From positions 1 through 64,000 of the forward strand of contig QCCJ01000002.1 in the NCBI GenBank assembly GCA_003281285.1: 64,000 bases of DNA. The letters run 5' to 3'. The translations under genes and the position numbers were made by a program. This stretch comes from Prochlorococcus sp. AG-347-K22. Lineage in GTDB: Bacteria > Cyanobacteriota > Cyanobacteriia > PCC-6307 > Cyanobiaceae. Shown piece after piece: positions 24,338 through 36,191 of this stretch; the first letter of the stretch is position 1; the number at the start of each line of letters is the position of its first letter. Below the pieces are notes generated by a model, which was given only the letters and a program-made list of their open reading frames with translations, ran no database searches and had not been told where the DNA came from.

Positions 24338-24437
24338 TTTATTAAACTTACCACCGCAATAAGATAAAGGCTCGAAGTCAATGAAAAATTTAATCACTTT
24401 AATTATATAGCTTATATTTTTTTCTTCAGAAATTCAT

Positions 24438-25337
24438 ATGTCTTCTTATCTACCTCACGTAATAATTTTAATTGGGCCTACTGCAAGTGGCAAAACAGAA
24501 TTAGCTATTGAAATTGCAGAATATTTTAAAACTCATATACACAATATCGATTCAAGGCAAATTTATAAGTCCATGGATATTGGAACAGCCAAGCCATCTA
24601 AAATCCAACAAAAGAAAATAAAGCATTTTTTAATAGATATTGAGGAACCAATCAATCCAATTAATGTAAAACAATTCCAAGAAATTGCTCAAAAATCTAT
24701 TAAGGGAGAAATTAAACAAGATAATTTACCGTTTCTTGTTGGAGGAAGTGGGTTGTATATGAACTCAATAACAAAAGGATTTTTTGTGCCAGATGTCCCT
24801 CCTCAAAATAATTTCAGAAGACAATTAGAAGAACTTGGTCAGGAAAGATGTTGGGACATGTTAAAAAATTGTGATCCATTATCAACAAAAAAAATAAATT
24901 TTGCTGACCACATTAGAACAATAAGAGCTTTAGAAGTCTTCTACGTAACAGGAAAACCTTTGTCAACACTGAAAGTTCAAAAACCGCCTAACTGGAAAAT
25001 CCTAGAGCTTGGATTAGATAGAGATAATTTAAAAGAAAGAATTTTTCAAAGAACAAAAAATATGTTTTTATCTGGAATTATTGAGGAGACGAACCACCTT
25101 ATCTCTAAATACGGATTTAATTTGCCAATATTAGAAACAATTGGTTATCGAGAAGCTAGGGATGTTTTAAATAACCGTTCGACAGTTGACAAAGCGATTG
25201 AGTTAACTGCGACAAAAACAGTCCAATTTGCCAAAAGACAAAAGACTTGGTTTCGTAATAAAAATAATCCTGTTTGGCTTAATAACAAAAACCTGCTAAA
25301 AGATGCAATAATTAAAATAGAGTCTTTTTTAAGCTAA
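24438..25337 (+). CDS. miaA: tRNA dimethylallyltransferase
   Basis: 299 aa; [51 protein letters not shown]. Confidence 0.97.
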   Translation: MSSYLPHVIILIGPTASGKTELAIEIAEYFKTHIHNIDSRQIYKSMDIGTAKPSKIQQKKIKHFLIDIEEPINPINVKQFQEIAQKSIKGEIKQDNLPFLVGGSGLYMNSITKGFFVPDVPPQNNFRRQLEELGQERCWDMLKNCDPLSTKKINFADHIRTIRALEVFYVTGKPLSTLKVQKPPNWKILELGLDRDNLKERIFQRTKNMFLSGIIEETNHLISKYGFNLPILETIGYREARDVLNNRSTVDKAIELTATKTVQFAKRQKTWFRNKNNPVWLNNKNLLKDAIIKIESFLS

Positions 25338-25390
25338 CTTCATAAAAATAGATTTTGTTCATCATCCAATCAATTTTTTTAATTAACTGA

Positions 25391-25963
25391 ATGCCCCCAC
25401 GCCCACGCTTTGACCGACGAGCTCCAGTTAGAGAGCTGCCAAATATAAATGAAAGAATAAAATACCCTCAATTGAGAGTCGTTGATTCAGATGGAAAACA
25501 ATTAGGCGTCATAGATAGATTAGAAGCATTAGAAATTGCATCTCAAAGAGAACTTGATTTAGTTTTGGTGAGCGAAAAAGCAAATCCTCCGGTTTGCAGA
25601 ATCATGGACTACGGCAAATATAAATTTGAACAAGAAAAGAAAGCTAAAGAAGCAAGGAAAAAATCTCATCAAACAGAAGTTAAAGAAGTAAAAATGAGGT
25701 ATAAAATTGACAAGCATGATTATGATGTTCGGATTGGTCAAGCTACTAAATTTCTCAAATCGGGAGATAAGGTAAAATGCACTGTAATTTTTAGGGGAAG
25801 AGAAATTCAACACTCAAATTTAGCTGAGACACTTCTTTTAAGAATGGCTAATGATTTAGAAGAGCAATCAGAAGTTCAACAAAAACCAAAAAGAGAAGGG
25901 CGAAACATGATTATGTTTTTAAGCCCTCGCAAAACTCCCCTGATAAAAAAAGATGATGGGTGA
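25391..25963 (+). CDS. infC: Translation initiation factor IF-3
   Basis: 190 aa; [59 protein letters not shown]. Confidence 0.97.
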   Translation: MPPRPRFDRRAPVRELPNINERIKYPQLRVVDSDGKQLGVIDRLEALEIASQRELDLVLVSEKANPPVCRIMDYGKYKFEQEKKAKEARKKSHQTEVKEVKMRYKIDKHDYDVRIGQATKFLKSGDKVKCTVIFRGREIQHSNLAETLLLRMANDLEEQSEVQQKPKREGRNMIMFLSPRKTPLIKKDDG

Positions 25964-26040
25964 TAAATTGTTATCAAAAAATATCACGAATGTTAAAGTG
26001 TCACTACATCAAAAATTAAATTAGTCAGGATTTTTCTAAA

Positions 26041-27027
26041 GTGAGATTCCATATTCAACAAGAAAGCGATATTCCAGCATCTACTCAACTAAATAATCAA
26101 ATTTGTTTCGCAATTGCAGCAAGACATTATCCTCCAGGACACAGACTTCCCAGTACGAGGCAACTTGCAATGCAGACTGGACTCCATCGAAATACTATAA
26201 GCAAAGTTTATAGACAACTTGAATTAGATGGAGTTGTTGAAGCAATAGCTGGATCAGGTATCTATGTAAGAGATAATCTTACTAAAAGAGAATTTACAAA
26301 ATCACTTTACTCAAAAGATAAAATAAGTAAGGCACCTGATCAAGAAGCAAAGAAGGTTATTGACAATTTAATAAGTCTTGGATTCACTTTACAAGAGACT
26401 AGAGAGATATTGAACAATGAAATTGATTGGCGTATTAAGTGCGGATCAAGAATCATAGTCAGTACTCCAAGAGAAGATATTGGAGCTTCTATGTTAATAG
26501 CAGAGGACCTTTCTACAACAGTTAATGTACCAGTAGAGGTTGTTCCTATGGAAGAATTAGAAAAAGTTTTGAGTAATTCAAATAATGGTACGATTGTCAC
26601 AAGCAGATATTTTTTACAGCCCCTAGAAAAAGTTGCTAAGCAACATGGGGTTCGCGCTATTGCAGTTGACTTGAGCGACTTTCAAAAGGAATTAAAAATT
26701 CTTAAGGAATTAGATTCTGGCAGTTGTGTAGGTATTGTTAGCATAAGTCCTGGTTTGTTGAGAGCAGCAGAAGTCATTATACATAGCATGCGTGGTAATG
26801 AATTAATGCTTATGACGGCAATTTCAGACAATAATACTAGATTACTCTCACTCTTAAAGGCTTCAAACCATATAGTGTGTGATGGACCGAGTTTATCAGT
26901 TGTAGAAAACACATTATTAAAAAATCGTTCTCAGTTAATGAGATTGCCTCAAATAATATGTGCTAAAAATTATTTAAGTATCGAAACAATAAATCAATTA
27001 AAAAAAGAAATAGGGGTTATTAATTAA
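26041..27027 (+). CDS. GntR-family transcriptional regulator with uncharacterised C-terminal effector-like domain
   Basis: 328 aa; N-terminal wHTH YPPGHRLPSTRQLAMQTGLHRNTISKVYRQLELDGVVEAIAGSGIYV; GTG start. Confidence 0.9.
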   Translation: MRFHIQQESDIPASTQLNNQICFAIAARHYPPGHRLPSTRQLAMQTGLHRNTISKVYRQLELDGVVEAIAGSGIYVRDNLTKREFTKSLYSKDKISKAPDQEAKKVIDNLISLGFTLQETREILNNEIDWRIKCGSRIIVSTPREDIGASMLIAEDLSTTVNVPVEVVPMEELEKVLSNSNNGTIVTSRYFLQPLEKVAKQHGVRAIAVDLSDFQKELKILKELDSGSCVGIVSISPGLLRAAEVIIHSMRGNELMLMTAISDNNTRLLSLLKASNHIVCDGPSLSVVENTLLKNRSQLMRLPQIICAKNYLSIETINQLKKEIGVIN

Positions 27028-27030
27028 ACT

Positions 27031-27768
27031 ATGGTATTGAAAACTTTTAAATCAGATATAGAAATTATCAGAGAGAGAGATCCGGCCGCAAGAGGAATAT
27101 TAGAGATATTTCTTTGCTACCCTGGCTTTCAATCAATAGTTATCCATAGGTTTACGCATAAATTATGGCAATTAAAGATTCCTTTGATTCCCCGTTTACT
27201 CAGTCATCTTAATAGGTTAGCAACAGGTATTGAAATCCATCCTGGAGCAAAAATTGGTAAAAGGGTTTTCATAGACCATGGAATGGGCGTTGTAATTGGT
27301 GAAACTGCTGAGATAGGAAATAACTGTTTGCTTTATCAGGGAGTGACATTAGGAGGTACTGGTAAAAGCCATGGCAAAAGACACCCCACCTTAATGGAAA
27401 ATGTTGTAGTCGGAGCAGGTGCAAAAGTTCTTGGATCTATCACGGTAGGATCTAATACCCGTATTGGTGCTGGCTCAGTAGTTGTTCGAAATGTAGAGGG
27501 GAACAGTACTGTGGTCGGAATTCCTGGCAGGGTAGTTCATCAAAGTGGTGTCAAAGTAAATCCTTTAGCTCACTCTGCCTTACCAGATGCAGAAGCTAAT
27601 GTGATAAAAAATTTAATGGATAGGATAGACTCTCTTGAAAATGAAATTCTTAAATTACAAAAAACTCTACAATGTATAGTCAGCTCAGAATCTATTGATA
27701 TTTCTAAACTTGGTGATTCTCAAAGTCTTAAAGATAAAGAAATTTTTGAATTTCTTGGAGATGATTAA
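27031..27768 (+). CDS. cysE: Serine O-acetyltransferase
   Basis: 245 aa; GIEIHPGAKIGKRVFIDHGMGVVIGETAEIGNNCLLYQGVTLGGTGKSHGKRHPT left-handed beta-helix. Confidence 0.96.
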   Translation: MVLKTFKSDIEIIRERDPAARGILEIFLCYPGFQSIVIHRFTHKLWQLKIPLIPRLLSHLNRLATGIEIHPGAKIGKRVFIDHGMGVVIGETAEIGNNCLLYQGVTLGGTGKSHGKRHPTLMENVVVGAGAKVLGSITVGSNTRIGAGSVVVRNVEGNSTVVGIPGRVVHQSGVKVNPLAHSALPDAEANVIKNLMDRIDSLENEILKLQKTLQCIVSSESIDISKLGDSQSLKDKEIFEFLGDD

Positions 27769-27776
27769 ATATTGAT

Positions 27777-30608
27777 TTAATTTTTTTCATTAACGTCAGT
27801 TTTAGGTTGAAACATAAACATTGAATAAATAACATTTCGCCTCATATTAGTCATCATTTCGAGAAACATGTCATATCCTTCGTTTTTATATTCGATTAAT
27901 GGATCTTTTTGACCATAACCTCTCAATCCGACTGATTCCCTCAAGGAATCCATGGATTGAAGATGTTCTCGCCATAAATTATCGATTTGCTGCAAAATGA
28001 AAAATCTTTCAGCTTCTCTCATTAATCCTGGACGAATCTTTTCTATTTGTGATTCCTTTAAATCATAAGCTATTCGCAATTGCTCTTGAAGATAGTTTTT
28101 TAATTCTTCTATTGACAGTAAATTAATATCATCAGGTTTAAGATCATCTAATAAATATATAAATTCTTTGACTTTGGAAATTAATTGATCAATATTCCAT
28201 TCTTCAGGAGGAAGATCAGGATTAATATAAGCATCTACAATTTCAATCATTGTCCTTTCTCCATATCCTATTACTTGTCTTTTTAAATCAATTCCTTTCA
28301 ATACTCTGAGTCTTTCGCCATAAACTGCTTTTCTTTGATTGTTCATTACCTCATCGTATTCAAAAACTTGTTTTCTAATATCGTAATAGTAGGTTTCAAC
28401 TTTCTTTTGAGCACTTTCTAGAGACCTAGTAAGCATTCCTGACTCAATAGGCATATCTTCATCAACCCTAAAAGCATTCATTAGATTTGCTACTCTATCA
28501 CCTCCAAAAATCCTTAATAAATTATCATCTAAAGATAAAAAGAATCTTGTACTACCAAGATCACCTTGTCTTCCTGCTCTTCCTCTAAGTTGATTATCCA
28601 CTCTTCGTGATTCATGTCTCTCAGTACCAATGACATGTAAACCGCCAGCTTCTCTTACTTTTTCTTCTTCATGAATCAAAACTTTTTCATATTCTTTTTT
28701 TACATCAGACAAAGATTCTCTCAAAAGCTTAATCAAATCATCATTAGTTGGTGCTTTTTCTGCAGCTGTAGCTATCCTATCATCAAGCTCCAAGACAGAA
28801 AGTTGTCTATCTCCCCAATTTTTAACAAGTTCATTAGATAAAAGAGAGAGTTTCTTTTCAAGAAATTCATCTAGTTTGCAAGGGAAAAGACTTGTTGAAG
28901 AATTTGAAATGTTCTTTTTCAAATTTGAACCAGCTTTTGTGGAAAAACCACCCTTAGATTTTGAAGTTCTTTGTTTAGGTATTGGGGGCTTATGCTCATT
29001 ATCAGGCTTGACTAACAAAGGAATTAAAATTTCTTTTAATTTAAGCCTTGCCATATAGTCACTATTACCGCCAAGAATTATATCTGTTCCCCTCCCAGCC
29101 ATATTAGTCGCAATAGTGACAGCACCTGCTCTTCCTGCCTGAGCAACAATTTCTGCCTCACGTTCAACGTTCTCTGGCTTAGCATTTAACAAATTATGTG
29201 GAATTTTTTCTTCTAATAAAAGTGAACTTAATAGTTCACTTTTTTCAACACTTGTTGTACCAACTAAAACCGGTCTACCATCTCTATGAATTTGTGCAGT
29301 TTCTTTAGCAACGGCTTTCCATTTACCAACCTCTGTCTTAAATACTTGATCAGACCAATCTTGTCTCTTTCTTATTTGATTTGTCGGTATTACTGTTGAT
29401 TCTAATTTATAAGTTTTTTCAAATTCGACCTCCTCAGTTTTTGCAGTTCCCGTCATTCCTGCTAAACCAGGATATAAAAGGAAAAAATTCTGATAAGTTA
29501 TGGATGCTAATGTTTGAGTCTCAGGCTGAATTTTAAGACTCTCTTTCGCTTCTATTGCCTGATGTTGTCCATCACTCCAACGTCTTCCTGGCATTACCCT
29601 ACCAGTAAATTCATCCACTATGACAGCCTCATCGTTTTTAATAATATAATTCACATCTTTAATAAATAATTCTTTGGCTTTTAAAGCGTTGGTTATATAG
29701 TGCGCCCAGGGATCTTGAGGATTATATAAATCATTAACTCCCAAATACTCTTCACATTTTGCAAAACCCTGATCAGTTAATATACAACTTCTCTGTTTTT
29801 CATCAACTTCATAATCTCCTTCTGGATCAATACCATCTTTACTTAATTCTTTTGCTTTAACTAATGCCAGAGATAATTCTGCAGCTTTTTGATATTTTTC
29901 TTGTGGTCTTTCAACTTGGCCAGAAATGATTAGAGGCGTTCTTGCTTCATCAATTAATATTGAATCAACCTCATCAATTACGCAGTAATTAAATTTTCTT
30001 TGAACTACCTCACTAATATCGGTAGCCATATTATCTCTTAAATAATCAAATCCTAATTCTGAATTTGTCGCATAAGTTATATCACAATCATAATTTTTCT
30101 TTCTCTCAACTGGATTCATATCTTGCTGAATCAAGCCAACGGATAAACCTAAAAAACGATGAACTTGTCCCATCCACTCTGCATCCCTTCTAGCTAAATA
30201 ATCATTTACAGTAACAACATGAACACCTTTTCCCGTAAGAGCATTTAAATAACAAGGTAAAGTCGCGACAAGAGTTTTTCCCTCTCCAGTCTTCATCTCA
30301 GCAATTTGACATTCATTTAAAACCATCCCGCCTATTAACTGAACATCAAAATGTCTCATATCAAGAACACGTTTACTTGCTTCTCTTACAATTGCAAAGG
30401 CTTTAGGAAGAAATTCTTCTAGGAGTTCTTTTTGTTTTTTCAAATCTAATTCTGCTGAAATATTTGATTTAAGATTTTGAGTTTCTTTTCTAAGCTCATC
30501 ATCAGTCAATTGAGAAATTTCTTCTTCTAAAAAATTTATCTCTTCCACTATTGGTTGATAGCGCTTTAACTTTCGTGTATTCGGATCTCCCAACAAAAGT
30601 TTTAGCAT
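27777..30608 (-). CDS. secA: Preprotein translocase ATPase SecA
   Basis: 943 aa; [75 protein letters not shown]. Confidence 0.98.
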   Translation of the reverse strand: MLKLLLGDPNTRKLKRYQPIVEEINFLEEEISQLTDDELRKETQNLKSNISAELDLKKQKELLEEFLPKAFAIVREASKRVLDMRHFDVQLIGGMVLNECQIAEMKTGEGKTLVATLPCYLNALTGKGVHVVTVNDYLARRDAEWMGQVHRFLGLSVGLIQQDMNPVERKKNYDCDITYATNSELGFDYLRDNMATDISEVVQRKFNYCVIDEVDSILIDEARTPLIISGQVERPQEKYQKAAELSLALVKAKELSKDGIDPEGDYEVDEKQRSCILTDQGFAKCEEYLGVNDLYNPQDPWAHYITNALKAKELFIKDVNYIIKNDEAVIVDEFTGRVMPGRRWSDGQHQAIEAKESLKIQPETQTLASITYQNFFLLYPGLAGMTGTAKTEEVEFEKTYKLESTVIPTNQIRKRQDWSDQVFKTEVGKWKAVAKETAQIHRDGRPVLVGTTSVEKSELLSSLLLEEKIPHNLLNAKPENVEREAEIVAQAGRAGAVTIATNMAGRGTDIILGGNSDYMARLKLKEILIPLLVKPDNEHKPPIPKQRTSKSKGGFSTKAGSNLKKNISNSSTSLFPCKLDEFLEKKLSLLSNELVKNWGDRQLSVLELDDRIATAAEKAPTNDDLIKLLRESLSDVKKEYEKVLIHEEEKVREAGGLHVIGTERHESRRVDNQLRGRAGRQGDLGSTRFFLSLDDNLLRIFGGDRVANLMNAFRVDEDMPIESGMLTRSLESAQKKVETYYYDIRKQVFEYDEVMNNQRKAVYGERLRVLKGIDLKRQVIGYGERTMIEIVDAYINPDLPPEEWNIDQLISKVKEFIYLLDDLKPDDINLLSIEELKNYLQEQLRIAYDLKESQIEKIRPGLMREAERFFILQQIDNLWREHLQSMDSLRESVGLRGYGQKDPLIEYKNEGYDMFLEMMTNMRRNVIYSMFMFQPKTDVNEKN

Positions 30609-30782
30609 AAGTCAAAGTCCCTAAAAAATTCATCCTATTACAAACATTATAAATTAGTGCGTTACAACAGAATGAAGAAAACTATTATCTCTTTATTTTA
30701 TAGAAACTATCGATTAAGGTATTTAGATTGAAGTCACAAAAATAACCTAGCTGACATCACTTTTCAAAAATCTTTTTAATAA

Positions 30783-31238
30783 ATGAAAGAAATATCTCTA
30801 ATCAAACATTCCAAAGGAGCTTTAGGGTTAAGGGTTTTTGGATTAGGTCCTAATCTCAAACCAACAAATGGATTAATTAAGCTGCAAAAATTATTAGATA
30901 CTAATGCTTTCTGGGCAAAAAATAGAACAATTAATGATCTCAAAAAATGTCTTGCTAATAGTGATGTCGTAATAAGTCTTTGGGTTGGTAAGGAAATAGT
31001 TGGTTTTGGTAGAGCTTTAACCGATGGGATTTACCGTGGAGTGCTTTGGGATATTGTTATAGATCAAAATCACCAAGGCAAAGGTTTTGGCACAATAATT
31101 GTAAAAAATCTTTTATCTTCTAAAAAAATTAAAAATACAAAAAAATTATATTTAATGACAACAAATAAAAAATTATTTTATTCTCAATTTAATTTTAAAG
31201 AAGTTACTTCTCAAAATTTATTGATTCGTGAAATATAA
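30783..31238 (+). CDS. GNAT-family N-acetyltransferase
   Basis: 151 aa; GFGRALTDGIYRGVLWDIVIDQNHQGKGFGTIIVKNLL acetyl-CoA binding motif. Confidence 0.88.
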   Translation: MKEISLIKHSKGALGLRVFGLGPNLKPTNGLIKLQKLLDTNAFWAKNRTINDLKKCLANSDVVISLWVGKEIVGFGRALTDGIYRGVLWDIVIDQNHQGKGFGTIIVKNLLSSKKIKNTKKLYLMTTNKKLFYSQFNFKEVTSQNLLIREI

Positions 31239-31265
31239 AGCACTCTGTTGCTAAAGAAAACAAAA

Positions 31266-31697
31266 TTAAGATACAAATTTACTATAAAGCCATCTTATAA
31301 AAGTTCCTAAAATCGGAACTGGTCCAAAAGTTGGGCCGCAAAAATCAAAGTAATCTCTGTGCTCTTTTATTAATCCATTTTCACCAAATAATAAACGAGT
31401 AGTTCCAGGATAAATAAATTCTTTACCCATAATTTTTAAACCCATTGTCCATTCAACAAATCCACAATCCCCAGTTATGGAAATTGCATGAGTTTCTAAA
31501 AAAACATCATCGCATCTTTTAACTAGCTTTTCTTGAGCTTTGACATAAGAATCTAAACCCTCTGTTTCCTGAGTTGGGTCTGTAAAAATAACATTCTCAT
31601 TATAAAATTCAGCCCATTTTTGTTTTGTTGGTGCATCTGTACCATAAGGTTTAGTAAATAATCCCTTTAAATCCTCAATAGAAATTACTCTTGTCAT
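31266..31697 (-). CDS. NTF2/SnoaL-like fold protein
   Basis: 143 aa; KWAEFYNENVIFTDPTQETEGLDSYVKAQEKLVKR..TRLLFGENGLIKEHRDYFD. Confidence 0.75.
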   Translation of the reverse strand: MTRVISIEDLKGLFTKPYGTDAPTKQKWAEFYNENVIFTDPTQETEGLDSYVKAQEKLVKRCDDVFLETHAISITGDCGFVEWTMGLKIMGKEFIYPGTTRLLFGENGLIKEHRDYFDFCGPTFGPVPILGTFIRWLYSKFVS

Positions 31698-31740
31698 TAC
31701 AAACTTTTATTAAAAGTACCTAAAGTATACAAACATTAAA

Positions 31741-31812
31741 AGCGGATGAAGAGATTCGAACTCTCGACATTCTCCTTGGCAAGGAGATGCTCTACCACTG
31801 AGCTACATCCGC
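31741..31812 (-). tRNA. tRNA-Gly (anticodon GCC)
   Basis: Minus strand GCGGATGTAGCTCAGTGGTAGAGCATCTCCTTGCCAAGGAGAATGTCGAGAGTTCGAATCTCTTCATCCGCT folds as a cloverleaf: acceptor GCGGATG/CATCCGC, anticodon arm TCTCC-TTGCCAA-GGAGA, T arm GAGAGTTCGAATCTC; no encoded CCA. Confidence 0.96.
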
Positions 31813-31873
31813 ATAACTTTTTTAGTTTATCTCAAAGAAGGGATCAATGATAGAAATAATTAAATTTTTTCAA

Positions 31874-32350
31874 TTAATTTAAATTTTTAATTAAGGATCC
31901 CATCTCAATTGCTTGTAAAGCATAATTCCAACCAAGATTATTTTTAATCCCTGCTCTTTCTAGAGCCTGCTGCATAGTATCAGTAGTTAAAACTCCAAAA
32001 ATGATTGGAACATTATTCTCATTTGAAACTTGTGAAATACCTTTGCTCGCCTCAGATATCACTACATCATAGTGGGAAGTTTCACCGCGGATCACAGCCC
32101 CAAGAGCAATTACAACGTCATAACTCTTTTTTTTCATGAGAGTTTTAGCTGCAATTGGTAATTCAAATGAACCAGGAACCCATACTATATCTACTTGATT
32201 GCTTAATTCAGAAGTATCTAAACCATGTCTTTTTAAACAATCAAGACAACCAGATAGAATTTTATTTGTAATTAAATCATTAAATCTTGCTATTACAATC
32301 CCAACTTTTAAAGTAGATGCATTAGTAAAAGAACCCTCAAAAATAGCCAT
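31874..32350 (-). CDS. ribH: 6,7-dimethyl-8-ribityllumazine synthase
   Basis: 158 aa; [53 protein letters not shown]. Confidence 0.97.
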   Translation of the reverse strand: MAIFEGSFTNASTLKVGIVIARFNDLITNKILSGCLDCLKRHGLDTSELSNQVDIVWVPGSFELPIAAKTLMKKKSYDVVIALGAVIRGETSHYDVVISEASKGISQVSNENNVPIIFGVLTTDTMQQALERAGIKNNLGWNYALQAIEMGSLIKNLN

Positions 32351-32399
32351 TAAATTTTACTTCGATATATTAATAGACTCTCACGAAAAGGTATTAAGT

Positions 32400-32597
32400 T
32401 CAAACTAATGAAGAAACTATCCCCGTAACAAAAACCAAAACAACCCAAACAGCAGCAATAGAATAAATTTTTCTCCTGCTTTCTCGCTGGCCTTCCTCAG
32501 TAGAAGGTTGAGTCACATATAAAACGGGTACTCCAACTACCGCAATTAAAGAAGCAAATAATAGAGCATTTACGAAGAAAAAGTTAACAGCCTGCAT
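32400..32597 (-). CDS. psbZ: Photosystem II protein PsbZ (Ycf9)
   Basis: 65 aa, two TM helices; VNFFFVNALLFASLIAVVGVPVLYVTQPSTEEGQRESRRKIYSIAAVWVVLVFVTGIVSSLV. Confidence 0.93.
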   Translation of the reverse strand: MQAVNFFFVNALLFASLIAVVGVPVLYVTQPSTEEGQRESRRKIYSIAAVWVVLVFVTGIVSSLV

Positions 32598-32738
32598 AAT
32601 TCAGTCTTAGGTTTCAAATCATTATAAATACTATAATCTCATGAAAATGATAATTTTTAGAGAAAATTTACATACTTTAGCTACTTTAAATGCAAAAAAA
32701 AATTTTCTACCTAATATCTATTTAGGAATTAAAAAAGT

Positions 32739-35477
32739 ATGCAAGAAGATACGATAATTCAAAAGAATTTATTTGCGATTGGTAATGACAATAATGAGCA
32801 AAAAGAAATAACAAAAATTCCAGAAGATTTATCTTGGGAAGATTTAAAAAAAGAATCGCAAAAAAGACCCAGACAAAGAAAAAATTCAACTAATTTAATA
32901 AATAAATTCAAGACTGATTTGATTTCAAATAACAAAAATGTTTGCATCAATGAAGAATCTTATAGCTATAAAACAGTTTCAAAACTGAAATTAACTCCTG
33001 TAATGAAGCATTATGTAACTCTAAAAGAAGAAAATAAAGATAGGTTATTACTTTATAGATTAGGAGATTTTTTTGAATGTTTTTTTGAGGACGCTGTATT
33101 AATATCTAACCTTTTAGAAATAACGCTAACCAGTAAAGATGCTGGCAAAGAGATTGGTAAGATCCCTATGGCAGGGGTTCCCCATCATGCAATGGAGAGA
33201 TACTGTGCTGATTTAATTAAAAAAAATTATTCTGTGGTTATATGTGATCAATTAGAAAAAAGTTCTGGAAACTATGGCACTCCAATTAAAAGAGGAATAA
33301 CAAGAATAATTACTCCTGGAACTGTAATTGAAGAGGGGATGTTGATAGCAAAGAAAAATAATTGGATTACTGCTATTTACTTATCAGAAGAAAACTCAGA
33401 TGAATCTTATGAATGGGGTATATCAAAAGCTGATGTAAGCACAGGAGAATTAATAACTTTAGAAGGCCAATCTCTGTCAAAACTATTTGATGAAATTATT
33501 AAATTAGATTCTTCAGAAATCATTGTAGGAAGCAATGCAGTAAAAAATTTATTAATTAAAGGAAATAGTCAAATTATATATACTGTTTCTCAAGAGACTA
33601 ATTTTGGCATTAATGAAGCAAATTATCTAATAAAAAATTATTTCCAAATTGCAAACCTAGAAGGAATAGGACTTAAAAATTTAAACAATGCAACTAGATC
33701 ACTTGGAGGTTTATTAAATTATTTAGAAAAAATTAATCCTTCAAATTTAGATAAAGATTCTTCTTTAAAAATCTCATTAGACTTTCCACAAATTCAATAT
33801 GGTAAGAACAAATTAATTATTGATTATCAAACTCAAAAAAACTTAGAAATAAAAAATACACAACGAGAAAACAATTATGTAGGTTCGCTACTATGGAGTA
33901 TTGATAGAACTTATACTTGCATGGGTGCAAGGTGTTTAAGAAGGTGGATAGATTCACCACTATTAAACGTTAATGAAATTTATAAAAGACAAAATATAAT
34001 TACAAACTTTATTGAATCTAAACAATTACGTATAGATACCCAAAATTTACTTAGAGCAATGGGGGATTTAGAAAGACTTGCAGGTAGAGCTTGTGCAGGT
34101 CACGCAAGTCCCAGAGACTTAATTGCAATAGCTGAAGGTTTAAAAAAATTGCCTAGAATAAAATCCATTATTGGATTATTTAAATATGATCTCCCAGATT
34201 GGACTGATCAATTAAAAAATATTGATGAAGGACTCTTAGAATTAGCTGATACTATAAGTTTTAAACTAATAGAAAATCCTCCTCTAAATATTAGTGAAGG
34301 AGGTATGATACACGATGGTGTTGACAATATATTAGATGGATTACGTAATCTAATGGATGATTACAATGAGTGGCTAAATAAAGAGGAATTAAAAGAAAGG
34401 AAAATTAGCAAAATTTCAAACCTAAAAATTCAATTTCATAAAAATTTTGGTTACTACATTTCTATAAATAAGTCAAAAGTTAATTTAGCTCCACAACATT
34501 GGATCAAAAGGCAAACACTTACTAATGAAGAAAGGTATATCACTTCAGAAATTAAAAATAAAGAAAATAAGATTTTCCAAATAAAAAGTAGATCTTCATC
34601 AAGAGAATATGAAATATTCTGTGAATTAAGAAATATAGTTGCAGAAAAAACAAAACAAATAAGATCAATCGCAAAATCCATAGCATCTCTTGATGCATTG
34701 CTTGGTTTATCAATTACTTCAGTAGAAAACAATTTTATAAAACCTTCATTAATACCAATAAATGATTCATTGACAAATAATAGTACAAAAATTATTGCAG
34801 GAAGAAATCCAATTGTAGAGCAATTGTTAAATGATAAAAAGTTTGTAGCAAACGATATCTCTTTTGAGGATAATCAAAAATTAATTATATTAACCGGTCC
34901 CAATGCAAGCGGAAAAAGTTGCTTTATAAGACAACTTGGTTTAATACAAATTCTCACTCAAATTGGTAGCTTTGTTCCTGCTAATAATGCTGAAATCAAG
35001 ATTGCAGATAGGATTTTTACAAGAATTGGGGCGGTTGATGATCAATCATCTGGACAATCAACATTTATGGTAGAAATGTCTGAAACTGCATCAATTCTAA
35101 ATCAGGCAACTGCTAGCTCACTAGTTTTACTTGATGAGATAGGTAGAGGGACATCTACTTTTGATGGACTTTCAATAGCTTGGTCAGTAAGTGAATATCT
35201 TGCAAAAAAAATTCAATGTAATACTATTTTTGCTACTCACTATCATGAGCTTAATTATTTAAAAAATTCAAATACGAATATACAAAATTTTCAAGTTTTA
35301 GTAGAAAAAAATAACGATCAGCTAATTTTTAGCCACAGGATTGTTAAAGGGGGCTCAAACAAAAGCTATGGCATAGAAGCAGCTAAATTAGCAGGAGTTC
35401 CAAAAGAAGTTATAGAAAAAGCAAAATCAGTGTTAAATGCTTTAGAAGAAAATAACAAAAATTATGATATTAAGTAG
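32739..35477 (+). CDS. mutS: DNA mismatch repair protein MutS
   Basis: 912 aa; [79 protein letters not shown]. Confidence 0.97.
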   Translation: MQEDTIIQKNLFAIGNDNNEQKEITKIPEDLSWEDLKKESQKRPRQRKNSTNLINKFKTDLISNNKNVCINEESYSYKTVSKLKLTPVMKHYVTLKEENKDRLLLYRLGDFFECFFEDAVLISNLLEITLTSKDAGKEIGKIPMAGVPHHAMERYCADLIKKNYSVVICDQLEKSSGNYGTPIKRGITRIITPGTVIEEGMLIAKKNNWITAIYLSEENSDESYEWGISKADVSTGELITLEGQSLSKLFDEIIKLDSSEIIVGSNAVKNLLIKGNSQIIYTVSQETNFGINEANYLIKNYFQIANLEGIGLKNLNNATRSLGGLLNYLEKINPSNLDKDSSLKISLDFPQIQYGKNKLIIDYQTQKNLEIKNTQRENNYVGSLLWSIDRTYTCMGARCLRRWIDSPLLNVNEIYKRQNIITNFIESKQLRIDTQNLLRAMGDLERLAGRACAGHASPRDLIAIAEGLKKLPRIKSIIGLFKYDLPDWTDQLKNIDEGLLELADTISFKLIENPPLNISEGGMIHDGVDNILDGLRNLMDDYNEWLNKEELKERKISKISNLKIQFHKNFGYYISINKSKVNLAPQHWIKRQTLTNEERYITSEIKNKENKIFQIKSRSSSREYEIFCELRNIVAEKTKQIRSIAKSIASLDALLGLSITSVENNFIKPSLIPINDSLTNNSTKIIAGRNPIVEQLLNDKKFVANDISFEDNQKLIILTGPNASGKSCFIRQLGLIQILTQIGSFVPANNAEIKIADRIFTRIGAVDDQSSGQSTFMVEMSETASILNQATASSLVLLDEIGRGTSTFDGLSIAWSVSEYLAKKIQCNTIFATHYHELNYLKNSNTNIQNFQVLVEKNNDQLIFSHRIVKGGSNKSYGIEAAKLAGVPKEVIEKAKSVLNALEENNKNYDIK

Positions 35478-35509
35478 ATTTTTGACATTTTTATAAAATT
35501 AATACTTTT

Positions 35510-36133
35510 TTAAAAAGTTTCCCTCAACAAGGCGTTAACCGAGGCAGCTGCCATGGCAGCGCCTCCTCTAGTTGAATTCAAAACAATTCTAGGAAGATCG
35601 GTTGAAATCAGTTTGTTTTTGCTTTTCTCTACTCCAATAAATCCAACAGGCATTCCGATAATCAAACTAGGTAAATCTTTTGCATTCTCTAAAATATCAA
35701 TTAAATAAGTTAACGCTGTAGGCGAACTGCCAATAACTACAATAGGTGATTTGCTTCCAGAATTTATAGCGGATAACTCCTTCCAACCTTCACTTAAGCC
35801 GTATGCAGTTTTAGTTAAGTTTGAATGATTATTTATTCCAAACCACATTCTAGCGGTGAATACTTTATTCCTATTGGTATTTTCTGCCATAGATTTTATT
35901 GCTGCTGCAGCCATATCGGTATCAGTTAAAATCGGAGCACCATTTTTAAGTGCCTGAAGCCCTTTTTCGCAAGCACCTTCACTAAAATTTAAAAGATTTT
36001 GAACTGTAAAATCTCCTGAAGTATGGACTAATCTCTCTAAAACTTTTTTTTCCAAATGATTTAGATCATTGGCTACTAAATGAGATCTTATGAATTTGAT
36101 GCTTTCCAAAAAAATTGGATGATCTATTACCAT
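35510..36133 (-). CDS. cobH: Precorrin-8X methylmutase
   Basis: 207 aa; LERLVHTSGDF, PILTDTDMAAAAI, VVIGSSPTALTYLI, IIGMPVGFIGVEKSKN, TRGGAAMAAASVNALL. Confidence 0.93.
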   Translation of the reverse strand: MVIDHPIFLESIKFIRSHLVANDLNHLEKKVLERLVHTSGDFTVQNLLNFSEGACEKGLQALKNGAPILTDTDMAAAAIKSMAENTNRNKVFTARMWFGINNHSNLTKTAYGLSEGWKELSAINSGSKSPIVVIGSSPTALTYLIDILENAKDLPSLIIGMPVGFIGVEKSKNKLISTDLPRIVLNSTRGGAAMAAASVNALLRETF

Positions 36134-36191
36134 TAAATTTAATTTGTGTTAGAAGTAATCATAGTTAATATATGGTTTTTATTGAGCTATT

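Noticed and set aside
35503-35517. ACTTTTTTAAAAAGT palindrome between mutS and cobH, considered as a bidirectional terminator
   Set aside because: Almost entirely A/T, weak stem, and it overlaps the cobH coding end; chance occurrence is likely at this base composition.
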